Origin: Sebastes aleutianus
Lineage: Eukaryota > Chordata > Actinopteri > Perciformes > Sebastidae
DNA length: 64,000 bases
Direction: 5' to 3'
Assembly: GCA_916700875.1 (NCBI GenBank)
Contig: CAKAKS010000062.1
Span: 7,652,373 to 7,716,372 of the forward strand
The position numbers and the translations under genes are program-made. Positions 11,248-24,623 of this stretch are shown here, piece by piece; within the stretch, counting starts at the first letter, position 1, and the number at the start of each line of letters is the position of its first letter. The notes beneath the pieces were generated by a model. It saw nothing but the letters and a program-made list of their open reading frames with translations, made no database searches and was not told where the DNA came from.

Positions 11248-12538
11248 AGAGAAGTAAAGAGATAGAGAGATAAAGAATTTCATCTACTTGTCACTGCTCC
11301 TCAGAGACAGAATCGATCTTGCAAGACGGCATGCTGAAAATTGAAATGATAGCATATTCCTCTTTTCTCAGTCTGTTTATTGAACTACATCTCACGTACT
11401 CAACAGACAGATAAGAACTTGTCTTAAAAAACAACTTGGCATTTAATTAGACACATATATTCAACACATTTTTACGAATGACATCTTACTTACATGAAGT
11501 GAGATGGTGCAGAGAGGCCAATGCCTATGCACGATAGTGTGTGTTTCTCATTGGTTAGCTCTTACTTAAGGCTTTCTCTCGCATCCAGACAACCTTGCAT
11601 CCTAATTGGCCCGACCGGAGTGCCATGTGCAAATCGACAAGACATTTCACAAAGCTTTCAAACACTTTCACATTCCTCTTTCATTACATCCTCGCTTGTT
11701 TTCTTTCACTTGCTTGTTGTCTCGCTTGTTCCCTTTCAAGTGCCGTCTTAGCTCCCTTTCTATGCAAAGCCTGCTCAGACCTTGGCAAGGACGCGCACAC
11801 ACACTTGCACGATCTGAGTCATCCTCTGCTACCACAAAACCGAGCATATCATCCATATTTTATCCCTTTAAAACAAATCCAATGTACATGCAGTTTCAGA
11901 CGCTCAAAGGTCAGACCTGTTTAAAACAAAGAAAGATGACCTTTGTCTAAAATGTCTGTGAGGTGTGCGTGTGAGTGAATTTGGCTGTGTTTCCGGTGGT
12001 CTGTTTGTGCATGTGACTATGCGTGTATGCATTTTTGGTCTGGTTCGGCTATAACGCTAATAGCAAACACACACAGTAAATCCTCTGTGGGAAGGCAGAG
12101 TGGAGCAGAGAGGAGACCTCACTAAATAATCCACAGACACTAAGATCCTTTACTTGTAACGGCAGCAATAATCAGTGCAATTACTGGACCTACACAAGGG
12201 ACAGCTAGAGTGGAGATGGGTGAGCTGGAAGTGAGTTAGAGAGCAAAGGAAGTGGAGGGAGAGACAGAGAGCACTGGCCATCAGTCAGCACAGGCCTGTC
12301 CTGTTGCTGTGATGTTCACTCCACACCTGAAACAAACCTTATTGCTGGCTACTGTCAACAAGTCCCATTAAAACACCAAAACAAATAATGAACTGATCCT
12401 TCTATCCAAAACCTGATACATCTTAATCCTCCTTATAGATCCATTAGTGTCCTTCAAAAACACATGAATGTTCCATAGCGTTGCACTGAGAGACATGTTC
12501 CTTCATTACGTTGAACATGGGCCCTTTTGTTTATTTTT
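10321..12538. other. non-coding stretch with one microsatellite
   Basis: Contains a (GT)n tract at about 11210-11242 followed by a purine-rich GAGA stretch. The frames at 10928-11257 and 11595-11950 have no domain features and no splice-like borders. No element is identified. Confidence 0.4.
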
Positions 12539-12993
12539 ACTGTATATAAGAAGTGGACGTTGTCACCGTGATGTCACCCATTGGTTTGTGGACTGCCGTT
12601 TTGAAGCCTAGAGTTCGATATTTTCACCGTCGCCATGTTGGTATTTTGCAACCAGAAGTGACACGAGAGGGTGGAGCTAAGTAGGACCGAATGCTGAGTA
12701 AGACATTTTTAAGCTACCATGGTTATAATTAAATTTCATGAACTGAAAACACACTGTGAAAGTGTTAAAGTTGTAAGACAAAAACACGGACAACTCCCAG
12801 ACCGGAAAACGCCGTGCTAGCAACCTGTCAATCACAAGGTAGCCACGCCCTAAAGCATTCCCTGCTTTACGGTCTATTTGACTCTAAATGGGACCATCAT
12901 TTACTAAATGAACATCATGCTGTATTGAAGAAGACTTGAAAATAGCGATTGAGACCATAAACTCATGTTTATTGAGGTAATAAATCAAGTGAG
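12539..12993 (+). repeat. dispersed repeat family C, copy 1
   Basis: Aligns by eye over about 450 bp with 40909-41370. Shared blocks include ACTGTATATAA, GTGGTTTGTGGACTGCCGTT-like sequence, CAACCAGAAGTGA, CACAAGGTAGCCACGCCCTA and CATCATGCTGTATTGAAGAA. Copy 2 extends about 140 bp further on the right, so this copy is 3'-truncated. No coding capacity is seen and the class is unknown. Confidence 0.75.
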
Positions 12994-14854
12994 AAGTAGG
13001 GTTATGAAAGAAAGAATGCAAATTTAAGGTCACTAGTGCAGCAAATGTGTGTTAGTCAGCAGATGAAAATAGTCCTTAACAAATACAACATTTACTCTTG
13101 TGTGAATAACACTAAAACACTGAGTCTTTATTTAAAAAATGTATTGTGTCCTCTCATGTGATTTGTTGATAATTAGACAATTATATAATAACTCAAACAC
13201 TGAACTCAAACCAAAAGCGGTGTTTTGTGCACCCTGGGAAACACACAGATGGCTCATCATGTGCACGAGGAAGGCAGCATGGGAGAAGAACGACACAGAT
13301 GAAATCGTTAACATCTGTACAGATATTATGTCTGAAAAGTAGCAACAGTCATTACCTTCTTATTTTATGAGACATTTGTTTTGACTATTTCATTTTATCC
13401 TATTTTTCTTTTATCATATTTTGTGCAGTCCCCCCTTGTTTTGTTTTTTGCCTCTCAGGGACTTGTTTATTTTTCAATTTTAATTTGATTGATTTGTCTG
13501 TATTGTATTTTCTTTTTCACTTTTTTTTTTTTTTTTTTAAATAGCATTTTCAGGGAATTTTTTTGTTCTATCTCCAATGAATGACATAAATTTAAACTTC
13601 AATAAAAAAAAATCTAAAAAGTGGAAGTCATTACCAGTGTTTGAAACATGAAAAGAAAACATTTCATTGCTGTCAATCAAAAACTGACCATGTACATTTT
13701 TTTTTGCGACTTCCATTTTCTGCATAGGAAGTGGTGTGTTTGTCACTGTACCTGCCACGCTATTTGATTGACAAGTGATCTGTGGGAAACACAGCACAAA
13801 AACACTACAGAAGAACTGAAGGTGCTGCCAAAAATATGGAGCATTGCATACATTAGCATTTAAACTGAGCAGAAACGGTGAGAGAAGCAGTGATAAGACG
13901 GCAGGAGAAAAAGAGAGAGTGCGAAAAACACAAAACAGATGAGTAATTTATGTTCTGGTATTATAATTTCAGTTGCAACTTGAAATTGTAGCAGAATAAT
14001 ACAAGCTCCTTCTGATAGACTTTGTAGTAAAAAACGAATGTTAAACAAATGTGTGTGAGTTTCAGCGTGTTTGTGAGAGAGAGAGGGAAAGTGTGAACCT
14101 GACAGTTTGATTTCTAATGGCTTAATTATTGTTCGAGCTTTGTGATTGCCTTCTCTGAAACGCAGCAAACTGATAAGCTGCATAATCATTACCCCTATTG
14201 GTATGTGTGTCTTGTGAAGGCACGTGTGTGCATCATTATGTCTGTTATCGCTGTTTTATCTCGCAGCGATAAAAGACAACATTTTCCCACACCGACATCC
14301 CCAAACCGTGTTCGCCTCAGTGCCTTTTACTTTCTCCTCGATTGTTTCCAATTATCTTTCTTCTCCACTTGCACAGATTAAAAAGACTTTAACATCGTAC
14401 CGCAGACTGATTGGAGCCTCGCTGGCGGACAAGCAAGCTCCGGTGTAAGCATTAAGGGAGAGTGGAGAGGAAGGCTTAGAGTAATAATGCAGAGTTATAC
14501 AGCCTTGACAGTGGGGTAACACCACCCAAAAAAACAAGAAAAGAAAAAGAAAGTGGGAAGTGTTGGGATTAAGAAGCTGTTGGGTTTTAGAGGAGAGAGA
14601 AGTCTCTTTGTGTTATTGTTCAAAGGGCTGAAACAAAGGATGTAGAATGATACATTTGTACAGATTAAAGTGTGGGTCCATTATTATAGGGGTTTTTATG
14701 TCATTCTGTAGCTTCCCAGTGGTGTTCCTTATGTATGCAATTCCGAATAGTCAAATTTTGGTCAAAGTATGTATGTTTTAGTATCAAAATGCTATTTTCC
14801 CAAGCCCTTCTAAAAACGTTTCCCCACATGACCTGACGCACGTTTCTGCATGAT
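12994..14854. other. AT-rich non-coding stretch
   Basis: Includes a T-rich run at 13518-13540. The short ORFs, for example 13139-13342 and 13860-14189 on the minus strand, have no recognisable domains. No gene or element is identified. Confidence 0.4.
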
Positions 14855-15170
14855 GACACTGCTACATAGTATATATACAGTCAGTGTATTAAGGTTACAC
14901 ATAGTAACTTAGATGGCAGTCGGCATGCTCCCAGTTTGGAGAAGCAGACAAGAGTACCAGCACGGAAACTAAGCAATGTACTGCTGTGTGGACGCCACAA
15001 TAACACAAACTATCTGATCGATGCAGCGGTTGACCAGCAAGGTAAAATTACGGTACTTATGAGTGGAGTCTGGTGTGGTGGCTTTGAACTGAAGCCGTTT
15101 TATATCGCCCTCTTCAAAGCCACAAGACTACATTCACAAAAATAATATGTTTTCCTCGCAGAACACAGAG
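14855..15170. repeat. probable dispersed teleost repeat
   Basis: The phrases CTTAGATGGCAGTCGGCATG, CTCCCAGTTTGGAGAAGCAG and GGAGTCTGGTGTGGTGGCTT match a repeat I recall from percomorph genomes. No second copy lies in the window and no ends are visible, so borders are approximate. Confidence 0.35.
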
Positions 15171-16931
15171 TTTTCATACAACCCCACTTCAAAAAATCCA
15201 AACTAACCCCTTTCAGTTTCAATTTAGCACAGCTGACTTTGACTCAGCTAGTGCTAGCGTTGACATTATTCATAACTTTATTAATTAGCTCTGATTTTTT
15301 AACGGCTGAGTGGGCGTTTCTATTTGAACAAAACGAAAAAGTACACAGATGGACCTGCCCGTATTAAGGTACATCCACATGAGGGTGTTCATATATGTTT
15401 ATTTAGTATTATTATTTTTGAAAAGGGGCATTCAGCCGCATAATTGTAAAGTTCCACATATTTACAGCAGCATATAATGTTGTATTTTCTGTAGTCTATA
15501 AGAAAAACAAAAATCCACCTCAACCCCTAAAATAACCAAAAATACAAAAACAACAACATCTTGTGCTCTGAACCAACTACACTACATCTAATGTCTAATT
15601 TGTACCTTGAAAGGGTTAAGTACTGGCAGCTAAAATTGATTAATCTTACATGCAACTGCAAGCAACTTCACTGCGCTGCAGACACCGACGTGGCTCAGAT
15701 TAGAGGAGAAATTACATCATCTTTCACGGAGCAGCAGGAAACACTCCATCATGGGTGCAAAACCCAGTTGCCTAATGCAATTTCACCCAGAGTAGCAGCC
15801 AACAGACATCATTATAACTCAGAAGCTTAGACAGTAAAAGACCATCATAATGTCATATTACATAGTGTAGCATGTATGCAGAGACAGTTTGGTTTAGATG
15901 ATATGAAGAGCTAATAACTGACACAGAAAGTCAAAGGAGGGCATACAGTGACACTATGGTGGTTGTAATTTACTTAAATTAAGCAGCTCATTGATTTTGA
16001 GTAGATTCAAATTAAAATGAAGGCAAAATAATTATAAAAATATGCATTAGAGTGCAGATGTCCTCCAGGTGTGTAGGCTAATGTTTGATTGATTGAATAC
16101 AAACCCCATTTGCCCCCGTCTAGACCGCAAGCGTACAGTACAGCAGTTTTCACTTGCACGTCTCACGCAACAAATAAACTTTCATTTGAATCTATGCAGC
16201 TCTCGCCGACTCCGTGCAGCTATACTGCAGTTTGCTGTGTTAAGCTTCATGTTGACTGTTTAAGGCAGTCCTGCTGTGTGTTTAGTTCCCTTAACTGTAA
16301 GGTAATTTAGCCTAACAGCTAACTAGCTCTCCACCTAACGACATAAGAAGACACGCTCCGTTGTAGTTAGTGCTTGGTTCAGTTTGTCATTCGCCAAGCG
16401 ATAGTTATACATAGCTTACATACATACATGCAATTGACTTACGTAGTCGTGCAAATCAAGAGAGGAACAATTTGTAAGCTGTAGCGGAAACAAGTGTCCA
16501 AACTGAAGCAGTTGTTAATCACTTGCGGCCCGTACTGGCCGAATAAGAGTAGTGGAGTCCGCGATGACAGTATAAAACAATCAATAAAATATGTTGTAAA
16601 TAAGTTGTTTTTTCAAAAAGTGGGAATAGGCTACTGCAACCACAAGAGATTCTTGAGCATACAGTCATAAGAGAGCACAACAAATATTAAGCTGATTGGT
16701 CCAGCAGTACGCGAGATTAGCCTTGGACAGACACCGAGATGCACACACATAAACACACATGACTGAATACATAATCTCCTGGTGGAGATAATAAATAACG
16801 AAGATGAAACGTCGCAACTTTGCCAAGGAACCAGCGGAGACTCAAAGAAGTCACCGCGCCATGCTATGTGGCATTTATGATGTGTTGACTAAAGTAAGCT
16901 GTAAAGGTGGACTGGTACTGTAGGTGAAGGT
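15171..16931. other. non-coding stretch, no recognised element
   Basis: Moderately AT-rich DNA. The frames at 15561-15830 and 16089-16310 have no domain features and no matching splice borders. Confidence 0.4.
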
Positions 16932-17055
16932 AGGTTTCCAGTCTTTATGCTAAGCTAAGTTAACCGGCCGCTGGCTCCAGCTTCATATACTGTACAGACA
17001 TGAGAGTGGTTTCAATCTCGGCAAGAAGAAGAAAGATGATATTTCTCCAAACATA
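16932..17055. repeat. fragment of a TTAA-type MITE (GTCAAACTA family)
   Basis: CCAGTCTTTATGCTAAGCTA, AACCGGCCGCTGGCTCCAGC and ACAGACATGAGAGTGGT are hallmarks of a common fish MITE that ends in ATGTCAAACTA…TTAA. A related copy retaining the right terminus is at 39819-40170. Both ends are missing or diverged here. Confidence 0.5.
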
Positions 17056-20000
17056 TCTATGTATAATTGTCTTACTGAATTTTCTTAAAGTCACCCTGTG
17101 GACTGTGTAGAAAATAAAATCGTGCAAAGTGTTCTTTGAGTCTAAAATCCCAGGAAGGGAGTAGCCTATGGCTACCACTCTGTTATGCAACTTGGCATGT
17201 AAAGTTCAGTAGCATGCTAGAGTTGTTGGGATTTACCCAATTTATTTCACGTTTGTACACGACCAATTATATTCTCCATACTGGCGTTTGTGTAAAAGCA
17301 TCAACAGGATCTAAATATAGAGCTTTACTCAGCGGCACATCAGTGCAGGAGGTGCACATCTAAGCAGGATATTTTGACAGTCCTGTGACACATTGTACTG
17401 TCTATGCATCTGTACTGTATGTGTGTGTGTCATGTCTAAATGTGTGCGTGCGCGCCATGGTGTGCATGCACCGAGATCTGTCACATCACCTCCATACCAT
17501 ATGAGGTTGCACATCATGACTCTGCCGGTTCCCTACAGCTTAATGTGTCGCTGGCAATTACATCTCACACATACACACACACACACAAGCACACACACAC
17601 GTTAATTAATGTTGGATGACTCAGTTCTTTGGTGGTTTTCAGAGTGAGCGAATAAGAAACTTTAAATGTTAAAGGTCAGTATTCCACACTGGTGCTCTCA
17701 CTCTGATTTAGCGCCGGAGTCACGCTAAAACATCCGTCACACTACACTTTTAAGAAGGTTGAGTCATTTTCAGCACCTCTTTTAACTGTGCAGAAACAGA
17801 CACTGCCACTTCTCAGCACAGTGTGAGTAAACAGAATAAGGTGTTTCACAGATTTTTTACTTCAAGTGCATCACTAACACATGCTGTGTTGGAAAGGAGT
17901 ACAAAAAGTGGCTTGCATCAAACTCAGGTGGGACGAAAATGTGTATAAAATGTGCTTTTTGTGCTCAGTGTTCTGGCTTGTCCTCTGCATGGTCAGGATT
18001 TAGTGTTTGGTAGATACATACATAGTGAAATGCTCTCACGTACTAAGTCCCATAGCCTGAGGAAACTCATTAAAAACGATAATGGGAATGATCGTCAATA
18101 TTAACATTTCATTTCATCTTTCATCTTATATACATTGTTTTTACCGACGTAATATAGGGAGGAATTGATGAAGTTAATTTAATTTCTTGAATGGCTGTTG
18201 CACCCAGCAGGGTCATGTGCTGTGTAATGGTAAAACTATGGAGATTTATGCATGCTTAAAAACTCTCATACAATCATGCACAATTAATGTTTTTGGCGAA
18301 CAGACCAATAATTTTCAGCGTATTTCAGTCTGGCTCTGACAACAGTGATGGCTGTATAAAAGGTCAAATATGGGTTAGATAGATGGTATATGAACATTTC
18401 TGTAGTGCCCGAGTGCAACTGATGTCTCAGTCCCGGTGTGAAATTTGGGTTACACATACAGTATGCCATTTCCAGAGAGCAAAGCGCTGCATTTTGAGAG
18501 CACCCTAAGACTGTTCATTATTTATATTATATTCTGATTCTTTTTCCAATTCTGCTCATCAATTTTAGTTCATAACAGATCAAGATTCAGATTTCTGCCA
18601 TATTATTTAAGGACACTGTCCTCCCAGAAAGAACGGCAGCATCAGTCGTTTCAGCAAATAGCCCAAAACGTCCAAGTGACAAAGCCCTCTAGCGACTGTA
18701 ATAAATGTGACCGGGGGTGTAGTGCTATTTGTTTAAGTACTGGAGCGCACCTATGACGCACACACTTGTTTCAAAGGTTATGTAAAAACTGTTCCTATCG
18801 TGGCAAATTTACATACATTAAACTCAACCTCGTTATTCTACCATAACTGACCACATGATCAAATGTTAGACGGACTTTATGAATAGCTTCATCATGTTGA
18901 GAATATTACGTGGCGGTCACCATGGAGTTAGTAGGTTGTAAGTGTTGTAACGTGGAATTAAGCAATATAGGTGAATGAACACAATGTGTTTTAAATTATT
19001 TAATTTATTTACTTGTGCCGAGCAAATGAAGCCACATTTGAAATATCTATTCTGAGGAAAAGTTGCAATGCAGACAGTTCGCTAACTATCGACTGAGACA
19101 AGAAAGATGTATTCACTGTGCTGCTCAAATGCTACCGGCAACTTTTAAGGTGGAATGTTTTCTTGCATGTTACTCAATGTATGAGTCGACGTGGTGAATC
19201 AATGAACATGCCTTAAATGTCAACATGACAACTTTGACCATTCGATATGTTTTTATTGGCCCCCTTGCATGACATATGCTTTAGTGATGATTGGATCTTC
19301 AAGCCCTTAAAAAAATAGATACAAATTTCAACCGGTTTATGCAAACTGTGGATATTCTATCTCATCACATGTAGAAAAAGTGTCAGAGCGTCATTCTGTG
19401 GCACTCCGGCAGCACTGCACCTATGAATATGACGAGTAAAGGAAGAAGTCATGGGATGTAATTATAGAGTGACGAAGTTTGTGAAGGTAGGAGGTTACGC
19501 TGGATAGAGGAGTCAATAAAACATGAGACTTTAACATGGTAAACCAAACCACTGTTTGCTTCCCATTTTCTGACAGTCAACCTTGTTTTCTTAAAACATG
19601 ACGATTGTTCCCTAACCTTAACTAAGCGTTTGATATGGTCACCATGACGACAAAGGTGCCATAACCTTAACTAAGTGGTCATTTTAACCCAAATTACGAT
19701 GTTTCTTAACTTCACCATTGTAAACACTGTAGGTCCAACCTTCCTTTTCAATATTGACAAATTGAATTGAAAATGGAATAAAAAAGCACACACATTTCTA
19801 GTCTATCCTTACTTTAACTTGAATTCATAAAGGCACATTTTTAAAGCTACAGTTGGCTATATTCCTCTGCTAGGATGACTTTTGTTCTCCCTTACTCTCT
19901 CTGCTCTCAGCTGTGTTGTAGCGTTGATGGCCAGGTCATTTGCCAGATTGCAGAGCAGCGCTGGCAGTTTTATTGCCCTCTAAATCCATCCGTGGTGCGC

Positions 20001-20689
20001 GGTGTGTGTGTGTCTGTGTGTGTGCAGGTACCTACATGGGCGGTACGTGTCGGCATGGTGCCCAGTCAGGCTACATCTTTGAGCAAGGATGAATAGTAGC
20101 AATTCATTCTCTTTACTAAGTCCTAAATCAGCAGCAATGGACTCTCTCTCTCTCTCGCTCTCTCTATCTCACTCACCTTTAGACTATGTTTATGTCTCTG
20201 AAATGTACTCTAAATAGCAGCTCAACAATACAAATAAAGTAACACAGACACACTGCAGTAAAAGAATGGATCACACGAAAAAGAAGAAAGGGGAGACGAG
20301 AAAAGAGAGGGTGAAAAGAGATTAAAAAGAGTGGGAGAGAAGGTTAGAGAGATGGATGTAGATAGAGCTAAATGAAGGGAAATGATGAAAAAAAAAAGTC
20401 AAAAGGTGAAAGAGTGTTACGACCTAGCTCTCTAGGAGAAGGGGAAACAATATAAAACCAGCTGGAATTGGTAAAATAAAGTTATTCGTTAACAACAAAC
20501 TTAGATTTTCACAGAAACACAAACCAAAACAGGACTATCTAAAGGTGCTAAACGCAAAATATCATATCAGCATATCTATTGCCTCCACATGGCTCTTAAC
20601 ATGGCAACGACTGAAAATCTTGGATTATAACACACAGAGGGAGAGTAACTTCATTCTCTGCTCATTTTGGGGGAATCAAACAATAAACA
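17056..20689. other. long non-coding stretch
   Basis: The phrase CTAACCTTAACTAAGTGG-like at about 19610-19710 resembles, in reverse complement, the core of repeat families A and B, suggesting a decayed copy. A short TG tract lies near 20004-20026 and a CT run near 20140-20168. No gene is identified. Confidence 0.4.
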
Positions 20690-20752
20690 AACATATATAG
20701 ATATATAGATATATATCTATATATCTATATATAGATATATAGATATATAGAG
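20690..20752. repeat. palindromic TATAGA/TCTATA tandem repeat
   Basis: Repeats of ATATAGAT switch to ATATCTAT and back, giving long self-complementary arms that can extrude as a cruciform. It abuts the left end of the hAT-type MITE at 20753. Confidence 0.85.
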
Positions 20753-21474
20753 TAGGGCTGTCAAAGTTAACGCAATAATAATACGTTCAAGCAAATTCGT
20801 TTCAACGCCACTAATTTCTTTAACGCATTGTTTTTTTGGAGGTTGTAGCTAGAGTGAAGATACTGGCATCATATGAAACTAGATAACGTAAGGAATCCAT
20901 TGGTACCAACCATGTCATTCTGTCGTACTTTCGCGAAGGAGGTGACATAACGCAAAATTTTGGCGAGGAAAACTGTCATGGCCATTTTCAAAGGGGTCCC
21001 TTGACCTTCGACCTCAAGATGTGTGAATGAAAATGGGTTCTCTGGGTACCCACGAGTCTCCCCTTTACAGACCTGCCCACTTTATGATAATCACATGCAG
21101 TTTGGGGAAAGTCATAGTGAAGTCAGCACACTGACACACTGACAGCTGTTGTTGCCTGTTGGGCTGCAGTTTGCCATGTTATGATTTGAGCATATTTTGT
21201 ATGCTAAATGCAGTACCTGTGAGGGTTTCTGGACAATATTTGTCATTGTTTTGTGTTGTTAATTGATTTCCAATAATAAATATATACATATATTTGCATA
21301 AATTAAGCATATTTGCCCCCCCATGTTGATAAGAGTATTAAATACTTGAGAAATCTCTCTTTAAGGTACATTTTGAACAGATAAAATGTGATTAATTTGC
21401 GGTTAATCACGATTCACTATGGACAATCATGCGATTAATCACGATTAAATATGTTAATTGATTGCCAGCCCTGA
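20753..21474. mobile_element. hAT-type MITE (TAGGGCTGTCAA family)
   Basis: The left end TAGGGCTGTCAAAGTTAACG and the right end TTGATTGCCAGCCCTGA are imperfect inverted repeats with the GGGCTG core seen in many fish hAT MITEs. The interior repeats TTAACGC/GCGATTAATCACGATTAA-like phrases. The flanking octamers ATATAGAG and TTACAGAG match at six of eight positions, compatible with a decayed 8-bp target duplication. No transposase is encoded. Confidence 0.65.
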
Positions 21475-21788
21475 TTACAGAGAAGTTTGTAAGTTTTTCA
21501 GCTCGCCAGCGATAAACACACAGTCACACACTCTCATTTCTGTTCAATTCATGTCTAAAGTAGAGGAAAAGGCAGGTAACATATCACAACCTCTTTGGTA
21601 ATAAAAGGATCTTCTCGGTCATATTAGGGCAGCAGTCTCCTCTGTCTCAGTCAGGTATTAGTTCCATAAAAAGACAATTTAGAAAGGAGACGCAGCGCAT
21701 AATGTTCTTCGTCTACATTCCGAGCAGCAATTTAGAGCGGGTTCATGACTGTCTCTTGCTGTTTCTCAGGCAATTTCAGAATCGTTAA

Positions 21789-21825
<37 letters not shown>

Positions 21826-23526
21826 CGCGTATGCGTGTGTGCAGGGCGAGATGTAGAATGGGTCTTTGGAAAGCTCTGTATCCTATGTGGGGAGAGAATG
21901 AGAGATGGATGATCCATGTTAACGCATTAGCAGAATGATTGTAGGTAACAAGCGTCATGTCACAAGCAAGGAACTAAAAACTTGTAGCAGCTCTAAAGCT
22001 CAGAGATAGGTGATGTGCTGCTGAGGCTGGCAGCTTTGGGAAGGGTACTGCTGATGTAATTGGATGCAAAACTTGAATGCTGTTGTACAGCGTTTCACTG
22101 AACACAGTCTGTGATGGAAGCCTGTACGGCAGATTAATGTTAGATTTTCCAGTAGAATTAGTTTGATTTGGACGGCTATTGCGCCAATACAAATTTATAT
22201 TATATAAAATCTCCTTGTCCACAGCAGTTTTGTGATGAAAGCAGCACATCAGCAGCAGCTGAGGTCCTCCATCACTGAATGCATTCAGCCCCGGTACTGC
22301 TGTGCAGTCAATCAATGTAGCAGAGGACTGAAAACTTGCAAAAAACATCTGGTGTAGACAGAGTGTAACAGTCAGCAGCAATCGCTCACCAGATGAAAAC
22401 AAGAATAATTCATGCATGTAATAATGTTCACATCACAGAAAGAGTAAAATAAGAATTTATCAAGAACGTGGTGTCCTCTGGAAGTGCAAAAGTGGTTGAC
22501 CGCCAGAGTTGCCAGTCACAAAAACACTCCTGGACTTTAAATCTCTAAAGAAAGAGTTAGTGTCTCTTTGTTTTGTGAATGAACGCGCTCATTGTTGTCT
22601 CCGTTGTACGCAGTACAAGGACATTACCTCTCTCTGTCACTGGCACATACCCACCCACTTCGCCTTGTCCTTACCTTCCTTCTTCATTCCCCCTTTCCTT
22701 GACTCAATTTGCTCCCCCCTTTTTCACCCCCCTCCCTCCAGTATTTAATTAAGCTATCAATTCTGCTATTCGGCCTGAATTTAAATGCGTGTTTAGCGAA
22801 ATTAGTTTGTAATAGCCCTCTTAAATTTTGAATCAAAGTATGTTAATCTGTGTTAATGTTATTACTTCTTTCCACTGGTTTTCTCTCGCTTCACCCCCGT
22901 TCTCCTGCTCCCCGCCTTCATCTGGCCGTCTGTAACTTGTGGCATTTTGAGAAAGTGAATGCAGCACCTTGTTGTTCTGAGGAGCTGTTTGCTGGCATTT
23001 CCAAAAGGCCTCTGGCAAAGGCTTGATAAGCTTGTGTGTGTGTGTGTGTGTGTGAATGCGGGTGCATGTGTATACATTTCAGTAGTAGACACATTTGGCT
23101 GATTGTGTATATATAGAGAGCATGTGTACTTCTAGGTGTAGGTAAGTCTGAACATATGTGTGTGTCTGAATGGCAAAGTGGAGAAATGTGTCCGTCTGTC
23201 AGTCTCTGTGTAGGTATGTGTCCGTCTAGACGTTGGTGGGTGTACGTGTCTGACATTTGGCTGCTTTGACGGTGCAGGTCTGATAAGTTCCCCTTCGTCT
23301 GTTTCCTGTCAGAATAACACAAGCAAGAAATACCACCGCGGTAACAAGGCCAAAGACCTTCACGCTTTGAAGACCAGTTAGGATACCATTATCGGAGCAA
23401 AGGAGCACCCGTGTCACAACATCGGTGGGTGATATCTGTATACATGCACGGCCTTGTGTATGTTTTTACATATTTATTCATATTAATAATTACAAATGAG
23501 ATTAATTCTTGAACTTGGAGACATAA
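21475..23526. other. non-coding stretch with microsatellites and one long unexplained minus-strand frame
   Basis: Holds (GT)17 at 21791-21824 and (GT)n at about 23032-23054. A minus-strand frame of 147 codons at 21974-22417 has no recognised domain; part may be a decayed mobile element. A CT-rich tract lies at about 22620-22740. Confidence 0.4.
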
Positions 23527-23772
23527 AGTGCGTTTCCATCAACTTGTTTTTATGCACATTTTCAATTTGTTTATTAAAAAAACCTGAGTGGAAGTGACAG
23601 AAATTCGGGGGGAGATGCATAAAATGCAATGGAAATAATGGACGTACATGAAGCAAAAATATTCACTCAAGCTTCCACGATAACATTCCTCATATTAATA
23701 CATGAAAAAACTGTTAATCACATATTTTCATCAAAATTTCCTAATGGTTTTCAATTGTTTGAAGTTTGATTG
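23527..23772. repeat. diverged MITE fragment (GCGTTTCCATCAA terminus)
   Basis: The left end AGTGCGTTTCCATCAACTTG and the interior GTTTTTATGCACATTTTC and AGTGGAAGTGACAGAAATTC resemble a fish MITE that ends in the reverse complement TTGATGGAAACGC. The right end here, near TTTGAAGTTTGATTGACAC, is decayed. Confidence 0.4.
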
Positions 23773-24544
23773 ACACTAATCTCTATAAACAGATTCTGTA
23801 TTCACATGTAGAATTTGGAGACAATAGGACATGAAATGAAATATAGCCCCTTGCCCTCAGAGGATAATCCGTCGTTAGACCGATAGCTGATGGGTTCTAA
23901 AATCGGATTGACACTCTTTTAATCACCTCATCTGGTGTTGGTTGTGAACGGCCTCCTTGATATTCCTCCAGCTGTCCACTGACTCCTTGATGGTGACCTT
24001 TGACACTTCCCCTGTCGACGCAGTGATCGCTTTTTGTCTGGTGTTCACAGACAGCTGCAGTTATCTGTTTCTGGTGCCTTTGTAGTTATTTGTCCAGTGT
24101 CTTTTGCTGTTGTTGCTGTTCACCATCCACAGCTGTCGCAAGTGATGTCATATATATACACCCCAGGTTTCCTCCCAGAGGGGATCCTGTCATTACGGTG
24201 TCCACGCAGAGATCCTAAGGTAGTTTGTGGCAGGTTTTGACTGTAAAACTTTAACCTTTAACACTCTTGCTGGATATTTTGACAGTCTAGCCACGCAAGG
24301 GAAGTCCCACTGGGATGTTCCTGGTGGTCCCCGTTGAGTTACCAGTGACAGCTCCCTCGCTCTATCCTCCTCCTTTGATGTTCTATAAGAGTCCTGAAAA
24401 CTGAACTTCTATTGTTGCAAGTGGTGATTAGACTTAAAGCTATTGCTCTGTTTGAGTGTGTTTTATTACACAGTGGTCTTTATGCTCACTATGTCATCTA
24501 GACACAAATGTTGAGAAATGGTAACATCCTCTTCCTCTTTACAG
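23773..24544. other. non-coding stretch before candidate exon
   Basis: No element is recognised. The last 20 bases, TCCTCTTCCTCTTTACAG, form a good polypyrimidine tract plus AG acceptor for the candidate exon that follows. Confidence 0.4.
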
Positions 24545-24623
24545 GTAAACTTTGATGAGTTAGATGCCGATACTGAAGCAGTGCAGTTTGGTGAATGCGT
24601 CATCCACATGTACCAGATGTCAG
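24545..24623 (+). other. candidate 79-nt internal exon
   Basis: The block is bordered by a strong acceptor-like sequence (CTCTTCCTCTTTACAG) and a consensus-like donor (CAG then GTGAGGT). It reads without a stop as …NFDELDADTEAVQFGECVIH… and then MYQMS, an acidic, balanced peptide. The frame stays open to a TAG after the donor. The sequence downstream is not coding-like. No family is recognised. Because the gene ending at 9608 lies upstream on the same strand, this would belong to a second gene, or be part of a decayed element with captured coding sequence. Confidence 0.33.

Noticed and set aside
19980..20096. Acceptor-like TGTGTGTGCAG followed by a short open frame
   Set aside because: The downstream peptide is short, has no donor, and hits stops in the other frames; judged a TG-tract coincidence.
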